Of a DNA stretch of 64,000 nt, positions 56,530 through 64,000 are shown in pieces. Under the pieces are notes generated by a model that ran no database searches, had not been told where the DNA came from, and worked only from the letters and a program-made list of their open reading frames with translations. The position numbers were made by a program, and so were the translations under genes. Source of the stretch: 13-2-20CM-66-19 sp963824395. Lineage in GTDB: Bacteria > Pseudomonadota > Gammaproteobacteria > Steroidobacterales > Steroidobacteraceae. The stretch covers positions 1 to 64,000 of the forward strand of contig CAWGPF010000005.1 in the NCBI GenBank assembly GCA_963824395.1, in the 5' to 3' direction. The stretch's first letter is position 1. Each line of letters opens with the position of its first letter.

Positions 56530-57942
56530 ATGAAACGGACGCGAAACAAACAGGATGTTGGCGTGCCGCCGGAGTACGGTGCGCGTGATGCCGCTTTTTG
56601 GCTGTTCTGCGTCTTCATCCTCGGCTACTTCACGCGTCTCACCGCGCGGGTGCCGGTGCTCGGGCAGGCGCACTTCGACCTCGTGCTGGCGGCGCTGGTC
56701 GCGCTCGCCATTTTCATGTCACCGCGCCCGCGCCGCACCGGTCCGCCGCCCAAGCTTGACCCGGTGGCGAGGCGGCTGTGGATCCTGCTTGCTTACATCC
56801 TGGTGACGATTCCGTTCGTCGAGTGGCCCGGCAGCGTCATGCGCAATCTTGAGGTCTACGCGAAGTCCCTGTGCTTCTTCTTCTTCGTCGTGGCCACCGT
56901 CGACACGACCAGGAAGCTGCGCATCCTGATCGCCGTCTACACCTTGAGTCAGCTGGTCCGGGTGCTCGAACCGCTCGAGATGCACCTGCGCGGCGGTTAC
57001 TGGGGCTCCTTCACATCGCTCGGAAACTGGGAATACATGGACCGGCTCGCCGGGTCCCCCTACGACATCATCAATCCGAACGGCCTTGCGTTCGTCATCA
57101 TCATGACGCTGCCGCTGCTGTATCTGGTGCTGCGCCCCTCGACCGCGTTGCGCTGGGCACTGTTCCTCGGCCTGAGCGCGGCGATGGCGTACGCGCTGGT
57201 TTTGAGCGCCTCGCGCTCCGGGTTCCTTGGGCTTATATTCCTGGTGCTGTTCGTGAGCTGGCGCAGCCAGCGCCGCGCCGCCTACCTGGCGGTGGCCGTG
57301 GTGGTCGGGCTCATCTCGCTCTCGCTGATGACCGATCTGCAGCGCGAGCGCTACGTGTCGATCTTCTCCAGCCACGCCAAGGGCGCGGCCACCGCCGAGG
57401 CGCGCCTCACCGGCGTGGAGGGTGACTTTAAGGTCTCCTTGCGCCGGCCGTTCTTCGGCCACGGTCTTGGAACCTCGCGCGAGGCGAACGCCAATTTCCG
57501 CGGCGAGGACCTGCCCTCGCACGACCTCTACACCGAGGTGGCCGAGGAGCTCGGCTACATCGGACTCGCCCTCGCCCTCGCCCTGATCTGGAGCTTCCTG
57601 CGCGCCTGCTGGACGGCACAGCGGCTGCTTGCGGCGGCGCCCCTGACGGATGAGCGGCTGCGCTTTCTGCACGACGTTGCCACGACGCTGGTCGTCGTGG
57701 TGGCGGTCGACCTGTTCTTCAGTTTCGCGTCCTTCGGCTTTTCCGAGCCGTACTGGTACTTCTTCGGTGGCCTTTCCGTCGTGACCGCCCGCCTCGCGGT
57801 GAAGCTTGCCCCCGCCAGCGCTGCCGCGGCGCCCGCCACGCGCCAGCGTCGCGGTCTCGTGCGCGGGCGGCTGACGCGCCCGGCCTCGCGCCCGCGCGGA
57901 CTCCTCGGGAGCGGGGCGCTTACCCGCCCGCGCCCACGCTAG
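56530..57942 (+). CDS. O-antigen ligase-like polymerase of the XrtA locus
   Basis: 470 residues from ATG 56530, about ten transmembrane helices. The periplasmic loop region contains DIINPNGLAFVIIMTLPLLY, LSASRSGFLGLIFLVLF and FGHGLGTSREANANFRGEDL, where conserved Arg and Gly residues of the Wzy_C/WaaL fold lie. It matches the family of ligase-like proteins found in PEP-CTERM/exopolysaccharide loci and closely precedes the asparagine synthase (12 bp). The C-terminus is a basic, low-complexity tail (TRPASRPRGLLGSG). It probably joins repeat units in the periplasm. Confidence 0.86.
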   Translation: MKRTRNKQDVGVPPEYGARDAAFWLFCVFILGYFTRLTARVPVLGQAHFDLVLAALVALAIFMSPRPRRTGPPPKLDPVARRLWILLAYILVTIPFVEWPGSVMRNLEVYAKSLCFFFFVVATVDTTRKLRILIAVYTLSQLVRVLEPLEMHLRGGYWGSFTSLGNWEYMDRLAGSPYDIINPNGLAFVIIMTLPLLYLVLRPSTALRWALFLGLSAAMAYALVLSASRSGFLGLIFLVLFVSWRSQRRAAYLAVAVVVGLISLSLMTDLQRERYVSIFSSHAKGAATAEARLTGVEGDFKVSLRRPFFGHGLGTSREANANFRGEDLPSHDLYTEVAEELGYIGLALALALIWSFLRACWTAQRLLAAAPLTDERLRFLHDVATTLVVVVAVDLFFSFASFGFSEPYWYFFGGLSVVTARLAVKLAPASAAAAPATRQRRGLVRGRLTRPASRPRGLLGSGALTRPRPR

Positions 57943-57954
57943 GAAGCCCGAGCG

Positions 57955-59886
57955 ATGTGCGGCATTTGTGGCTTCGTATCCGCCACCGCGTGGCCCGAGG
58001 ACATGCTGCGCGGCATGAACGACGTCATCATCCACCGCGGACCGGACGGGGAAGGGTTCCTGCACACCTCCCAGGTCGGGCTCGCCATGCGGCGCCTGGC
58101 GATCATCGACGTCGAGGGCGGCGCGCAGCCGGTCTACAACGAGGACCGCTCGGTCGCGGTGGTATTCAACGGCGAGATCTACAACTTCCAGACGCTGCGC
58201 GCGCGCCTCAAGGCGCGTGGCCATAAGTTTCGTACCGACTCGGACACCGAGGTGATCGTGCACCTGTACGAGGAGCACGGCGCGGACCTGGTGCGGGAGC
58301 TGGAGGGGATGTTCGCCTTTGCCCTGTGGGATACGCGGCGCGAGACGCTGCTCCTGGCGCGCGACCGGCTCGGCATCAAGCCGCTGTTCATCGCCCAGCT
58401 CCCGCACGGGGTGCTGTTCGGGTCGGAGATGAAATCGCTGCTCGCGACCGGCCTGGTACCGGCGGACATGGACTGGCAGGCGCTCGATGCCTTCCTCACC
58501 TACACCTTCATTCCGGCTCCACAGACGATCTATCGGGGTATCCGCAAAGTTCCCCCGGGCACGACGCTCACCATCACGCCCGGCGGGCAGATCGAAGCGC
58601 GCACCTACTGGTCGATCCCCGATACCGCCCCGGTGAAGCTCTCCGAGGCGCAGTGGGTCCATCGCGTGGAGGGCAGCTTCAGGCGCGCGGTCGAGTCGCA
58701 CATGATCAGCGACGTTCCGGTGGGAGCCTTTCTCTCCGGCGGTGTCGACAGCGGTCTCATGGTGGCCATGATGGCCCAGGCGTCGGAGCGGCCAGTCGAG
58801 ACCTTCACCGTGGGCTTTGCCGATGCCGGCTCGTCTTTCATCGATGAGCGCATCTACGCGCGCATGATCGCGCAGCGCTACCGTCTCAATCACCACGAGA
58901 TCAGCGTTGAACCGCACGTCGCCGACATCATCGAGGACGTGGTGACGGCGTTTGATGAGCCCTTCGCCGATGACTCGGTGATTCCGAGCTATTACGTGAG
59001 TCAGGCTGCGGCCCGGTTTGTGAAGGTGGCTCTCACCGGGCTCGGTGGCGATGAGCTCTTCGGCGGCTACCGGCGCCACCTCGGCGTGCGTATCGGGGAT
59101 GCATATGGTCGCGTGCCACGCTGGCTGCGCGAGGGGTTCATCGACCCGGCGGTGCGGCGGCTGCCGGAGCCGAAGTCATCCAGTGACCTCGTGGATCACC
59201 TGAAACGCTTCTCGCGTGCTTCTTCCGCGCACGCCGCCGAGCGCTATCAGGACTCCATGAGTGCGCTGCCGCCGGCGGAGCGCGCGCGGCTCTACACCTT
59301 AGATGCCGCCCGGCAGATCAACCGCGAGGCAACTGTGAAGGTGTTAACGGACACGTTTGCCGGTTTCCGGCACGGTGGGAGCCTGGAGCGCGCGCTGAAG
59401 ACGGATCTGCGCTGGTACCTGCCGGATGACATCCTCACCCTGACGGACCGGCTCTCCATGTGGCACTCGCTCGAGCTGCGCGTCCCGTTCCTCGATCACC
59501 ACTTCGTCGCCGACGTCATGACCATGCCTGCCGATCTCAAGATCCGGCGCCTGCGCCAGAAGCACCTGCTCAAGCAGGTGGCCGCTCGCTGGCTGCCGGA
59601 AGCGGTCATCAACCATCGCAAACAGGGATTCGAGGCGCCGATGGGACGCTGGCTGCGCGGGCCGCTCAAGGCGCTGATGCAGGACACGCTCGCGCCGGGG
59701 TCGATATCCGGCGGCGGCATCTTCGAGACCGGCGAGGTCGAGCGCCTCAAGCGGGAGCACCTGAGCGGGCAGCGCAAGCACAGCAAGATCCTGTTCTCGC
59801 TCCTCATGTTCCAGCTGTGGCACCGCCGCTATCAGCGCTCCGGAGCCGGCTCTGGGGCTGCGCCCTCCATCACCTTCGCCGCATGA
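57955..59886 (+). CDS. asnB: Asparagine synthase-type glutamine amidotransferase of the XrtA locus
   Basis: 643 residues from ATG 57955, opening MCGICGFVS with Cys2 as nucleophile. Glutaminase motifs: IIHRGPDGEGF and VVFNGEIYNFQTL. Synthetase motifs: LSGGVDSGLMVAMM (PP-loop) and TGLGGDELFGGYR. This is the XrtA-locus amidotransferase type; it probably transfers ammonia from glutamine to a polysaccharide precursor. It overlaps the next glycosyltransferase by 4 bp (ATGA). Paralogue at 14308. Confidence 0.88.
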   Translation: MCGICGFVSATAWPEDMLRGMNDVIIHRGPDGEGFLHTSQVGLAMRRLAIIDVEGGAQPVYNEDRSVAVVFNGEIYNFQTLRARLKARGHKFRTDSDTEVIVHLYEEHGADLVRELEGMFAFALWDTRRETLLLARDRLGIKPLFIAQLPHGVLFGSEMKSLLATGLVPADMDWQALDAFLTYTFIPAPQTIYRGIRKVPPGTTLTITPGGQIEARTYWSIPDTAPVKLSEAQWVHRVEGSFRRAVESHMISDVPVGAFLSGGVDSGLMVAMMAQASERPVETFTVGFADAGSSFIDERIYARMIAQRYRLNHHEISVEPHVADIIEDVVTAFDEPFADDSVIPSYYVSQAAARFVKVALTGLGGDELFGGYRRHLGVRIGDAYGRVPRWLREGFIDPAVRRLPEPKSSSDLVDHLKRFSRASSAHAAERYQDSMSALPPAERARLYTLDAARQINREATVKVLTDTFAGFRHGGSLERALKTDLRWYLPDDILTLTDRLSMWHSLELRVPFLDHHFVADVMTMPADLKIRRLRQKHLLKQVAARWLPEAVINHRKQGFEAPMGRWLRGPLKALMQDTLAPGSISGGGIFETGEVERLKREHLSGQRKHSKILFSLLMFQLWHRRYQRSGAGSGAAPSITFAA

Positions 59887-60854
59887 GCGTGCTCGCCCTC
59901 ACCTGGATGAACCAGCGCCGCACCGAGGAGCTGTGCGCGGGACTGGATCTTGAGCTCGTGGTGTTGCAGACGCGGCGGCGCGGGCTGCTGCGTTACCTGG
60001 TGCTCGGCGCGCGCACGGTGGCGCTGCTGGCGCGCCGCCGCGCGCGCGTGCTCCTGGTGCAGAACCCCTCGCTCATTCTGGCAGCGCTGGCGGTGCTGTT
60101 GCGCGGCGCCCTGGGGTACCGACTGATCGTCGATGCACACAACGAGGCCGTGGATCCCTACATCAACAGACAGCGCTGGATCCGCACCCTGTCGCAGTGG
60201 GTCATCCGCAGGTCGGATCTCACCATCGTGAGCAACCGCCATCTTGCGGAACTGGTCGAGAAATTGGGCGGTCGCGCGTTCACGCTGCCGGACCGGGTGC
60301 CGACGCCCCCGCCCGGCGTCCGTAGTCCCCTCGGCGGCCCGTTCAATGTGGTGCTGGTCGCCACGCACGCCCGCGATGAGCCGGTGGCGCAGATCTTCGA
60401 GGCGGTACGCGGTACCGACATCCAGCTGTACGTGACCGGCAATCCGCAGCGCCTGTCGCCCTCACTGGCCGGGAACGTGCCGCCGAACGTGCGCCTGACG
60501 GGTTTTCTGCCCGACGCCGAATACTGGGGATTGCTGCGCTCTGCCGATGGCGTGATCGACCTGACGCTCATGGATGATTGCCTGGTGTCGGGCGCCTATG
60601 AAGCACTGGCCGTCGGCACGCCCATGCTGCTGTCGAATAATCGCGCCAGCATCGAACTCTTTGGCGAGGCGGCCACATTCACGGACAACACCGCGCCGGA
60701 CATACGCCGCGCCCTCCAGCTGCTGCGCTCACACACCGACAAGCTCAAGCTTGCCGCCGAGCTCAAGCGCAGTGAGCTCGCCGAGCGCTGGAGTGCGAGT
60801 GCGCGCGACTTGGCAGGTGTGATAAAGAATCAGGAGATCCCTGCGCCGCGCTAG
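59883..60854 (+). CDS. Glycosyltransferase (GT-B fold)
   Basis: 323 residues from ATG 59883, overlapping the stop of the asparagine synthase. GT-B features: VLLVQNPSLILAALAVLLRG, LIVDAHNEAVDPY, LTIVSNRHLAELVEKLGG, FNVVLVATHARDEPV, then VRLTGFLPDAEYWGLLRSAD and SGAYEALAVGTPMLLSNN. The protein is shorter than typical GT4 enzymes by about 50 residues at the N-terminus, but both domains are recognisable. Co-transcribed with the amidotransferase. Acceptor and donor unknown. Confidence 0.8.
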   Translation: MSVLALTWMNQRRTEELCAGLDLELVVLQTRRRGLLRYLVLGARTVALLARRRARVLLVQNPSLILAALAVLLRGALGYRLIVDAHNEAVDPYINRQRWIRTLSQWVIRRSDLTIVSNRHLAELVEKLGGRAFTLPDRVPTPPPGVRSPLGGPFNVVLVATHARDEPVAQIFEAVRGTDIQLYVTGNPQRLSPSLAGNVPPNVRLTGFLPDAEYWGLLRSADGVIDLTLMDDCLVSGAYEALAVGTPMLLSNNRASIELFGEAATFTDNTAPDIRRALQLLRSHTDKLKLAAELKRSELAERWSASARDLAGVIKNQEIPAPR

Positions 60855-60913
60855 CTAGCTGCCCGAGCTTTTCTACGCCGCGGGCGATGCCGCTGTATAC
60901 GGAGACCGTTGCG

Positions 60914-62026
60914 ATGTGGGAGCGCGCCGCTGCGAGGGTTGCGTGCCCCGGTTGCCAGGGGGCCCTCGGACTGCACACGCTGGCGGCCAGCCCCGCGAAT
61001 CCTGCCACAGCTGATATCTGGATCGAGACGGGCATTCTCACCTGCGATGGCTGCAGGTGCCTGTATCCCGTTCACGAGGGCGTGCCGATCCTGCTGCGCT
61101 ACGTCACGCCGACGGCGCAGACGGCCCTCAAGGGCTGGCCCGAGGCCGTGCGCATACAGCTGAGCAGCGGCGGCTACGACTTCCCGCGCGATGTGTCGCC
61201 TCCGGGGGAGGACTTCGTGTGTGCGTCATTCTCGAGCGAATGGCAGGACTACGATTACGGCCCGACGCTGTGGACCGCCTCGACCGCGGAGCGGCTGCAG
61301 ACCTTTCGCGGTGAGTGCGGGCTTGCGGAAGGGGAGCTGCGGGGCAAGCTCTTCTGCGAGGTTGGCTGCGGGCTCGGGATCCTCACCCACGAGGCCGCCG
61401 CGACACTTGGGGCCGAGAGCTTCGGTATCGATCTGAGCACCTCGGTATTCCGTGCCGCGGCGCAGTTCCGCGACAACCCGCGTGTGCACTTCATCCAGGC
61501 TTCGGTGTTCGCCGCCCCTTTTCGGGGGCAGGACTTCGACTTCGTGTATAGCCACGGCGTCCTGCATCACACCTTCAACACCCAGGAGGCGGTGCGTCAC
61601 GCCGCGGCGCTGGTGCGGCCGGGCGGGGGACTGTACCTATGGCTGTACGGCTACGATGACGTGCGCGTTTCCGTGCTGCGGCGCCTGGCGTTTGCCCTCG
61701 AGCAGTCCACACGCCCGTGGCTCGCGCGGCTTCCGCGGCGCGTAGCCACCGGCGTGCTGCTGCCACTGGTGCCCGTGTATCAGGCCGCAAGCCTGCTCGG
61801 CCGGCTGTCAGGCTCCCACGGCACAACCTACTCGGCGCAGCAGGCCATGCATGCGGCCCGCGATCGCTTCACGCCGCTCTACGCGCATCGCCACGAGTAC
61901 GAGGAGGTGGCCGACTGGTACCGTCAGATCGGGCTGCATGACCTGCACCGGGTCTGCGGGACCGACGTGTCCCCGTCCTGGGCGCCGGCCATTGAGCGGA
62001 ACGTGGCGATCCGCGGGCGGCGCTGA
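60914..62026 (+). CDS. Methyltransferase with an N-terminal zinc-ribbon-like segment
   Basis: 370 residues from ATG 60914 (CGGAGA nine bases upstream); an ATG at 60887 is in frame but has no site. The N-terminus carries a Trm112-like pair of CxxC motifs (CPGCQG and CDGCRC). The SAM-binding core follows: FCEVGCGLGILTHEAAATLG, FGIDLSTSVF, and FVYSHGVLHHTFNTQEAVRH. The C-terminal half is helical with basic residues. Similar methyltransferases are common at the ends of exopolysaccharide clusters. It is 59 bp after the glycosyltransferase and likely modifies a glycan or lipid intermediate. Confidence 0.8.
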   Translation: MWERAAARVACPGCQGALGLHTLAASPANPATADIWIETGILTCDGCRCLYPVHEGVPILLRYVTPTAQTALKGWPEAVRIQLSSGGYDFPRDVSPPGEDFVCASFSSEWQDYDYGPTLWTASTAERLQTFRGECGLAEGELRGKLFCEVGCGLGILTHEAAATLGAESFGIDLSTSVFRAAAQFRDNPRVHFIQASVFAAPFRGQDFDFVYSHGVLHHTFNTQEAVRHAAALVRPGGGLYLWLYGYDDVRVSVLRRLAFALEQSTRPWLARLPRRVATGVLLPLVPVYQAASLLGRLSGSHGTTYSAQQAMHAARDRFTPLYAHRHEYEEVADWYRQIGLHDLHRVCGTDVSPSWAPAIERNVAIRGRR

Positions 62027-62141
62027 AATCCACGTCTCAGCTGTTACGCTGGCATTTCCGGTGCCAGCGCCTGGGAATCGAGGTGGTGGAGTTCTGCATC
62101 GGCGGCCCACGGCCCGCACGTCAGACCTCCTGAGTCGTTCT

Positions 62142-63296
62142 TTAATGCACCGCGACACTGGAGGGCGCGGTGGGCATGAAGGCATTGCCACCGGCGGTGA
62201 CTGCCTGCCCCGTGGCGCTCGGGGTGCCGGTCGCATCGACCACGAAGACGTACGCCGTCTGACCCTGGGTGAATTTGCCGAGGTTGACCGTGGCTGTGAT
62301 GGAGCCATCGCTCCACGCGGTCGGGATCTGCGGCTCGATGATGCTCGCCTGAGTCAGCAGCGGCTTGTCCGCGAGCACCACTCGCTGCAGTGTCGTGTCG
62401 ATGTAGATGTCATCGAAGTAGCGCCAGTTGCTGCTGAAGCCCTGCATGCGCGCGTAGCCGCCCACGGAGATCGTGCGCTGCGAGCCGCCCCAGTTGTCGG
62501 TGACGCCGGAATAGCTGATGACCGGGCGCCCGTTCTCCATGACCCTCACATAGCCGTCCGAGCCGCTGCTCACCCGGACGCTGACTTCCACCTTCGACCA
62601 GCTGCCGCCCATCGGGTTTACGGCGTTGCCCCACCAGGCGTTGTGCCCGTTCTGGTCAGGGTCCTTGAGCGGCGTGCCGGTTTCGTAGATCCACTGCTGC
62701 GCGTTGTCCGAGGGGCTCGAGGGATGCGGCGGACCGTAGGCGGTGTACCAGCTCTGCTGCGCGTACGGCTCGGTGCCGGTGGAATAGTCGAAAGTCTTGA
62801 AGTTGTTGTCGCCGCCGAAGTGCCACTGGTCATCGGCGCGCTGGTACCAGCTCGCGTAGATGAAATAGGGCAATGCCGGCGCCTGGAAGGCCTTGAACAC
62901 CATGACTGCATAGCCGGAGTCGGCCCCGGTGTTCGCGGCATGCGCGCCGGCGATGTAGCGGGCGTCGTGGCTATGGGGCGGGGCGATGTTGCGCATCGGT
63001 GAGTAGTAGCCGGTGTTGTAGCCGGGCAGCTTGTCCGGCCACGCGCCCGTCCATACGTTGGCGAGCGAGCTTGCGGTAGCGTTGTCCCACACCACGGGCG
63101 CTGCGCTCGCCTTCGCGCCAAAGCCGCTGCCGCTGATGGTGATCGTGCCGTTGTGGTCCAGGGTCCCGCTGACCTGCTGCACGGCGGGCGCCGCCACTGT
63201 GGCGCTGGCGGCGCCGAGCGCTGCGATCGAGGCAGCGACGCTGCGCAGAAGTGCGCGTGAGGTTACGAAGGGGATCGGTAATTGGCCAAAGAACAT
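62142..63296 (-). CDS. Secreted protein of unknown function, possibly a carbohydrate-binding or lectin-like fold
   Basis: 384 residues from ATG 63296. A signal peptide (LLRSVAASIAALGAASATVA) is followed by an IPT/TIG-like start (QVSGTLDHNGTITISGSGFG). Then comes a tryptophan- and aromatic-rich domain (YFIYASWYQRADDQWHFGGD, WWGNAVNPMGGSWSKVEVSV, SNWRYFDDIYIDTTLQRVVL) suggesting a jelly-roll lectin- or polysaccharide lyase-like fold. A C-terminal beta domain resembles an Fn3/CARDB segment (GQTAYVFVVDATG). I do not recognise a characterised family and assign no enzyme activity. It is transcribed against the locus-2 genes and sits beside a methyltransferase. Confidence 0.6.
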   Translation of the reverse strand: MFFGQLPIPFVTSRALLRSVAASIAALGAASATVAAPAVQQVSGTLDHNGTITISGSGFGAKASAAPVVWDNATASSLANVWTGAWPDKLPGYNTGYYSPMRNIAPPHSHDARYIAGAHAANTGADSGYAVMVFKAFQAPALPYFIYASWYQRADDQWHFGGDNNFKTFDYSTGTEPYAQQSWYTAYGPPHPSSPSDNAQQWIYETGTPLKDPDQNGHNAWWGNAVNPMGGSWSKVEVSVRVSSGSDGYVRVMENGRPVISYSGVTDNWGGSQRTISVGGYARMQGFSSNWRYFDDIYIDTTLQRVVLADKPLLTQASIIEPQIPTAWSDGSITATVNLGKFTQGQTAYVFVVDATGTPSATGQAVTAGGNAFMPTAPSSVAVH

Positions 63297-63577
63297 CGCG
63301 GCACCTCGGTTCGGCATTGAATCTGAGCAGGAACGACCCATACGCGATACAAGAATCGTGCCCGTGAGTCCCGTCGCCGGTGGGCGGCTAATCGACTGTA
63401 TATAAGGGCGTTTTAAGCCAGCGTGCGGAGTGTCACGAACTTTATGATTCCGCGCCGTCGGGGGATGCCGACACTCGTCTGCGCGCGTCGCCGGCAAATC
63501 GCTGCCACGCTCTGTAATCACTGGGGAAAGTGCACGTCGCCACGAACCGACAGCCGCGACCGCAGCGCGGATGAACG
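63297..63577. other. Intergenic region upstream of the secreted protein
   Basis: 281 bp between the methyltransferase stop and the start of the secreted protein, both on the minus strand. AT-richer patches at 63404-63418 and 63438-63450 could be core promoter. No sigma-54 pattern, hairpin or gene seen. Confidence 0.4.
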
Positions 63578-64000
63578 CTAGCGGGTGATCTTCAGCACCG
63601 TGTACCAGGCCCAGGTACCGAGCCCGGGGAACAGGCTCAGGATCCGGCGATCGAGCCGATGCAACGCGGCGCTGACCGGCGGGAAGACCCGCGAGCCGCC
63701 CGGCAGGTAAGTGAGGGCGACGGCACCGAGCGCGGTCAGGTAGAACTCGCGGTGCTCAAAGCAGGTGAAGCCGGACAGGAGCGCCGGCAGCTTCGCCAGC
63801 TCCAGCGGCTGCTCATCGGGGGTGCGGAACTGCGGCGTGACCCGGCGATAGGCCTGGATGAGCGGGTTGGTCGCGAGGGGCTCGGCGAAGTAGGCGCTGC
63901 CGCCGGGCTTGAGCACGCGGTGCAGCTCCTTGAGCGCAGGAGCGAGGTCCAGGTGATGGATGATGGCGAAGCCGACGGCGAGGTCGAATGAGGCGTCCGG
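63578..64000 (-). CDS. SAM-dependent methyltransferase, C-terminal part, runs off the window
   Basis: The frame is open from the window edge to the stop at 63578. It begins within a post-SAM motif (SFDLAVGFAIIHHLDLAPAL), then KPGGSAYFAEPLATNPLIQA, FRTPDEQPLELAKLPALLSG and a hydrophobic end (LFPGLGTWAWYTVLKITR). The same order is seen in the methyltransferase at 19171 (EPLAMHP, RTADEHPLRTRDF, LFPLMGNFCWLTVVRL), so they are paralogues. The SAM-binding loop lies outside the window. Confidence 0.75.
   Translation of the reverse strand, partial: PDASFDLAVGFAIIHHLDLAPALKELHRVLKPGGSAYFAEPLATNPLIQAYRRVTPQFRTPDEQPLELAKLPALLSGFTCFEHREFYLTALGAVALTYLPGGSRVFPPVSAALHRLDRRILSLFPGLGTWAWYTVLKITR

Noticed and set aside
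56719..59079. A 786-codon open frame on the minus strand
   Set aside because: It lies antisense to the O-antigen ligase and asparagine synthase genes, which have full family motifs. Its translation is Arg/His/Gly-rich without domains, typical of antisense frames in high-G+C DNA.

Overview
The window reads as chromosomal DNA of a high-G+C Gram-negative bacterium, most likely a gammaproteobacterium of the Xanthomonadales/Nevskiales/Steroidobacterales kind (inference). The grounds are two exosortase A (XrtA)/PEP-CTERM exopolysaccharide loci, a XanB2-like chorismatase, a MipA/OmpV outer-membrane protein, and Wza/Wzc-type export genes. I see no rRNA, tRNA or CRISPR array.

Layout. 1-1.6 kb: the start of a type IV secretion operon (VirB2-, VirB3- and VirB4-like, minus strand), joined to a truncated acetyltransferase gene; this is a real insertion edge or a chimeric join. 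2.4-7 kb: a cytochrome P450, an OafA-type acyltransferase and a multi-domain Ig/FN3 protein, all broken by frameshifts. 7.5-32.8 kb: locus 1. It holds a very small PEP-CTERM protein, exosortase A with an EpsI-type tail, chain-length determinant, tyrosine kinase, two polysaccharide deacetylases, an asparagine synthase-type amidotransferase, several glycosyltransferases, O-antigen ligase-like polymerase, two acyltransferases, methyltransferases, a Tat-exported beta-helix protein, a Wzx-type flippase, and an ATP-grasp/flavin oxidoreductase pair. Transposase remnants and a glycosyltransferase pseudogene lie inside it.

32.8-41.5 kb: a spacer of other functions. On the minus strand are a LEA-like 11-mer repeat protein, a chorismatase, MipA and a GT2. 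On the plus strand are a NitT/TauT-like ABC transporter (its ATPase broken by an 80-bp tandem duplication) and an OmpR/EnvZ-type two-component pair. 41.4-64 kb: locus 2. It holds a PEP-CTERM-locus deacetylase, a second very small PEP-CTERM protein, an FN3 lipoprotein behind a strong sigma-54-type promoter and a 24-bp palindrome, an exosortase A whose EpsI tail has been replaced by a decayed beta-helix gene, Wza, Wzc-like, tyrosine kinase, the XrtA-locus outer-membrane barrel, glycosyltransferases, a PaaK-like adenylating enzyme, an acetyltransferase, O-antigen ligase, a second asparagine synthase and methyltransferases.

Working model (established for the families, inferred here): glycosyltransferases build a polysaccharide on a lipid carrier, Wzx flips it, the ligase-like polymerase extends it, the Wzc-like protein and tyrosine kinase set chain length, and Wza plus the barrel export it. 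Deacetylases, acyltransferases, methyltransferases and amidotransferases decorate it. Exosortase processes PEP-CTERM proteins that may sit in the polysaccharide matrix.

Single-base frameshifts are dense left of about 34 kb and sparser to the right. Several fall in short homopolymers, so many may be sequencing errors rather than decay. Genes described as frameshifted should be read with that in mind.
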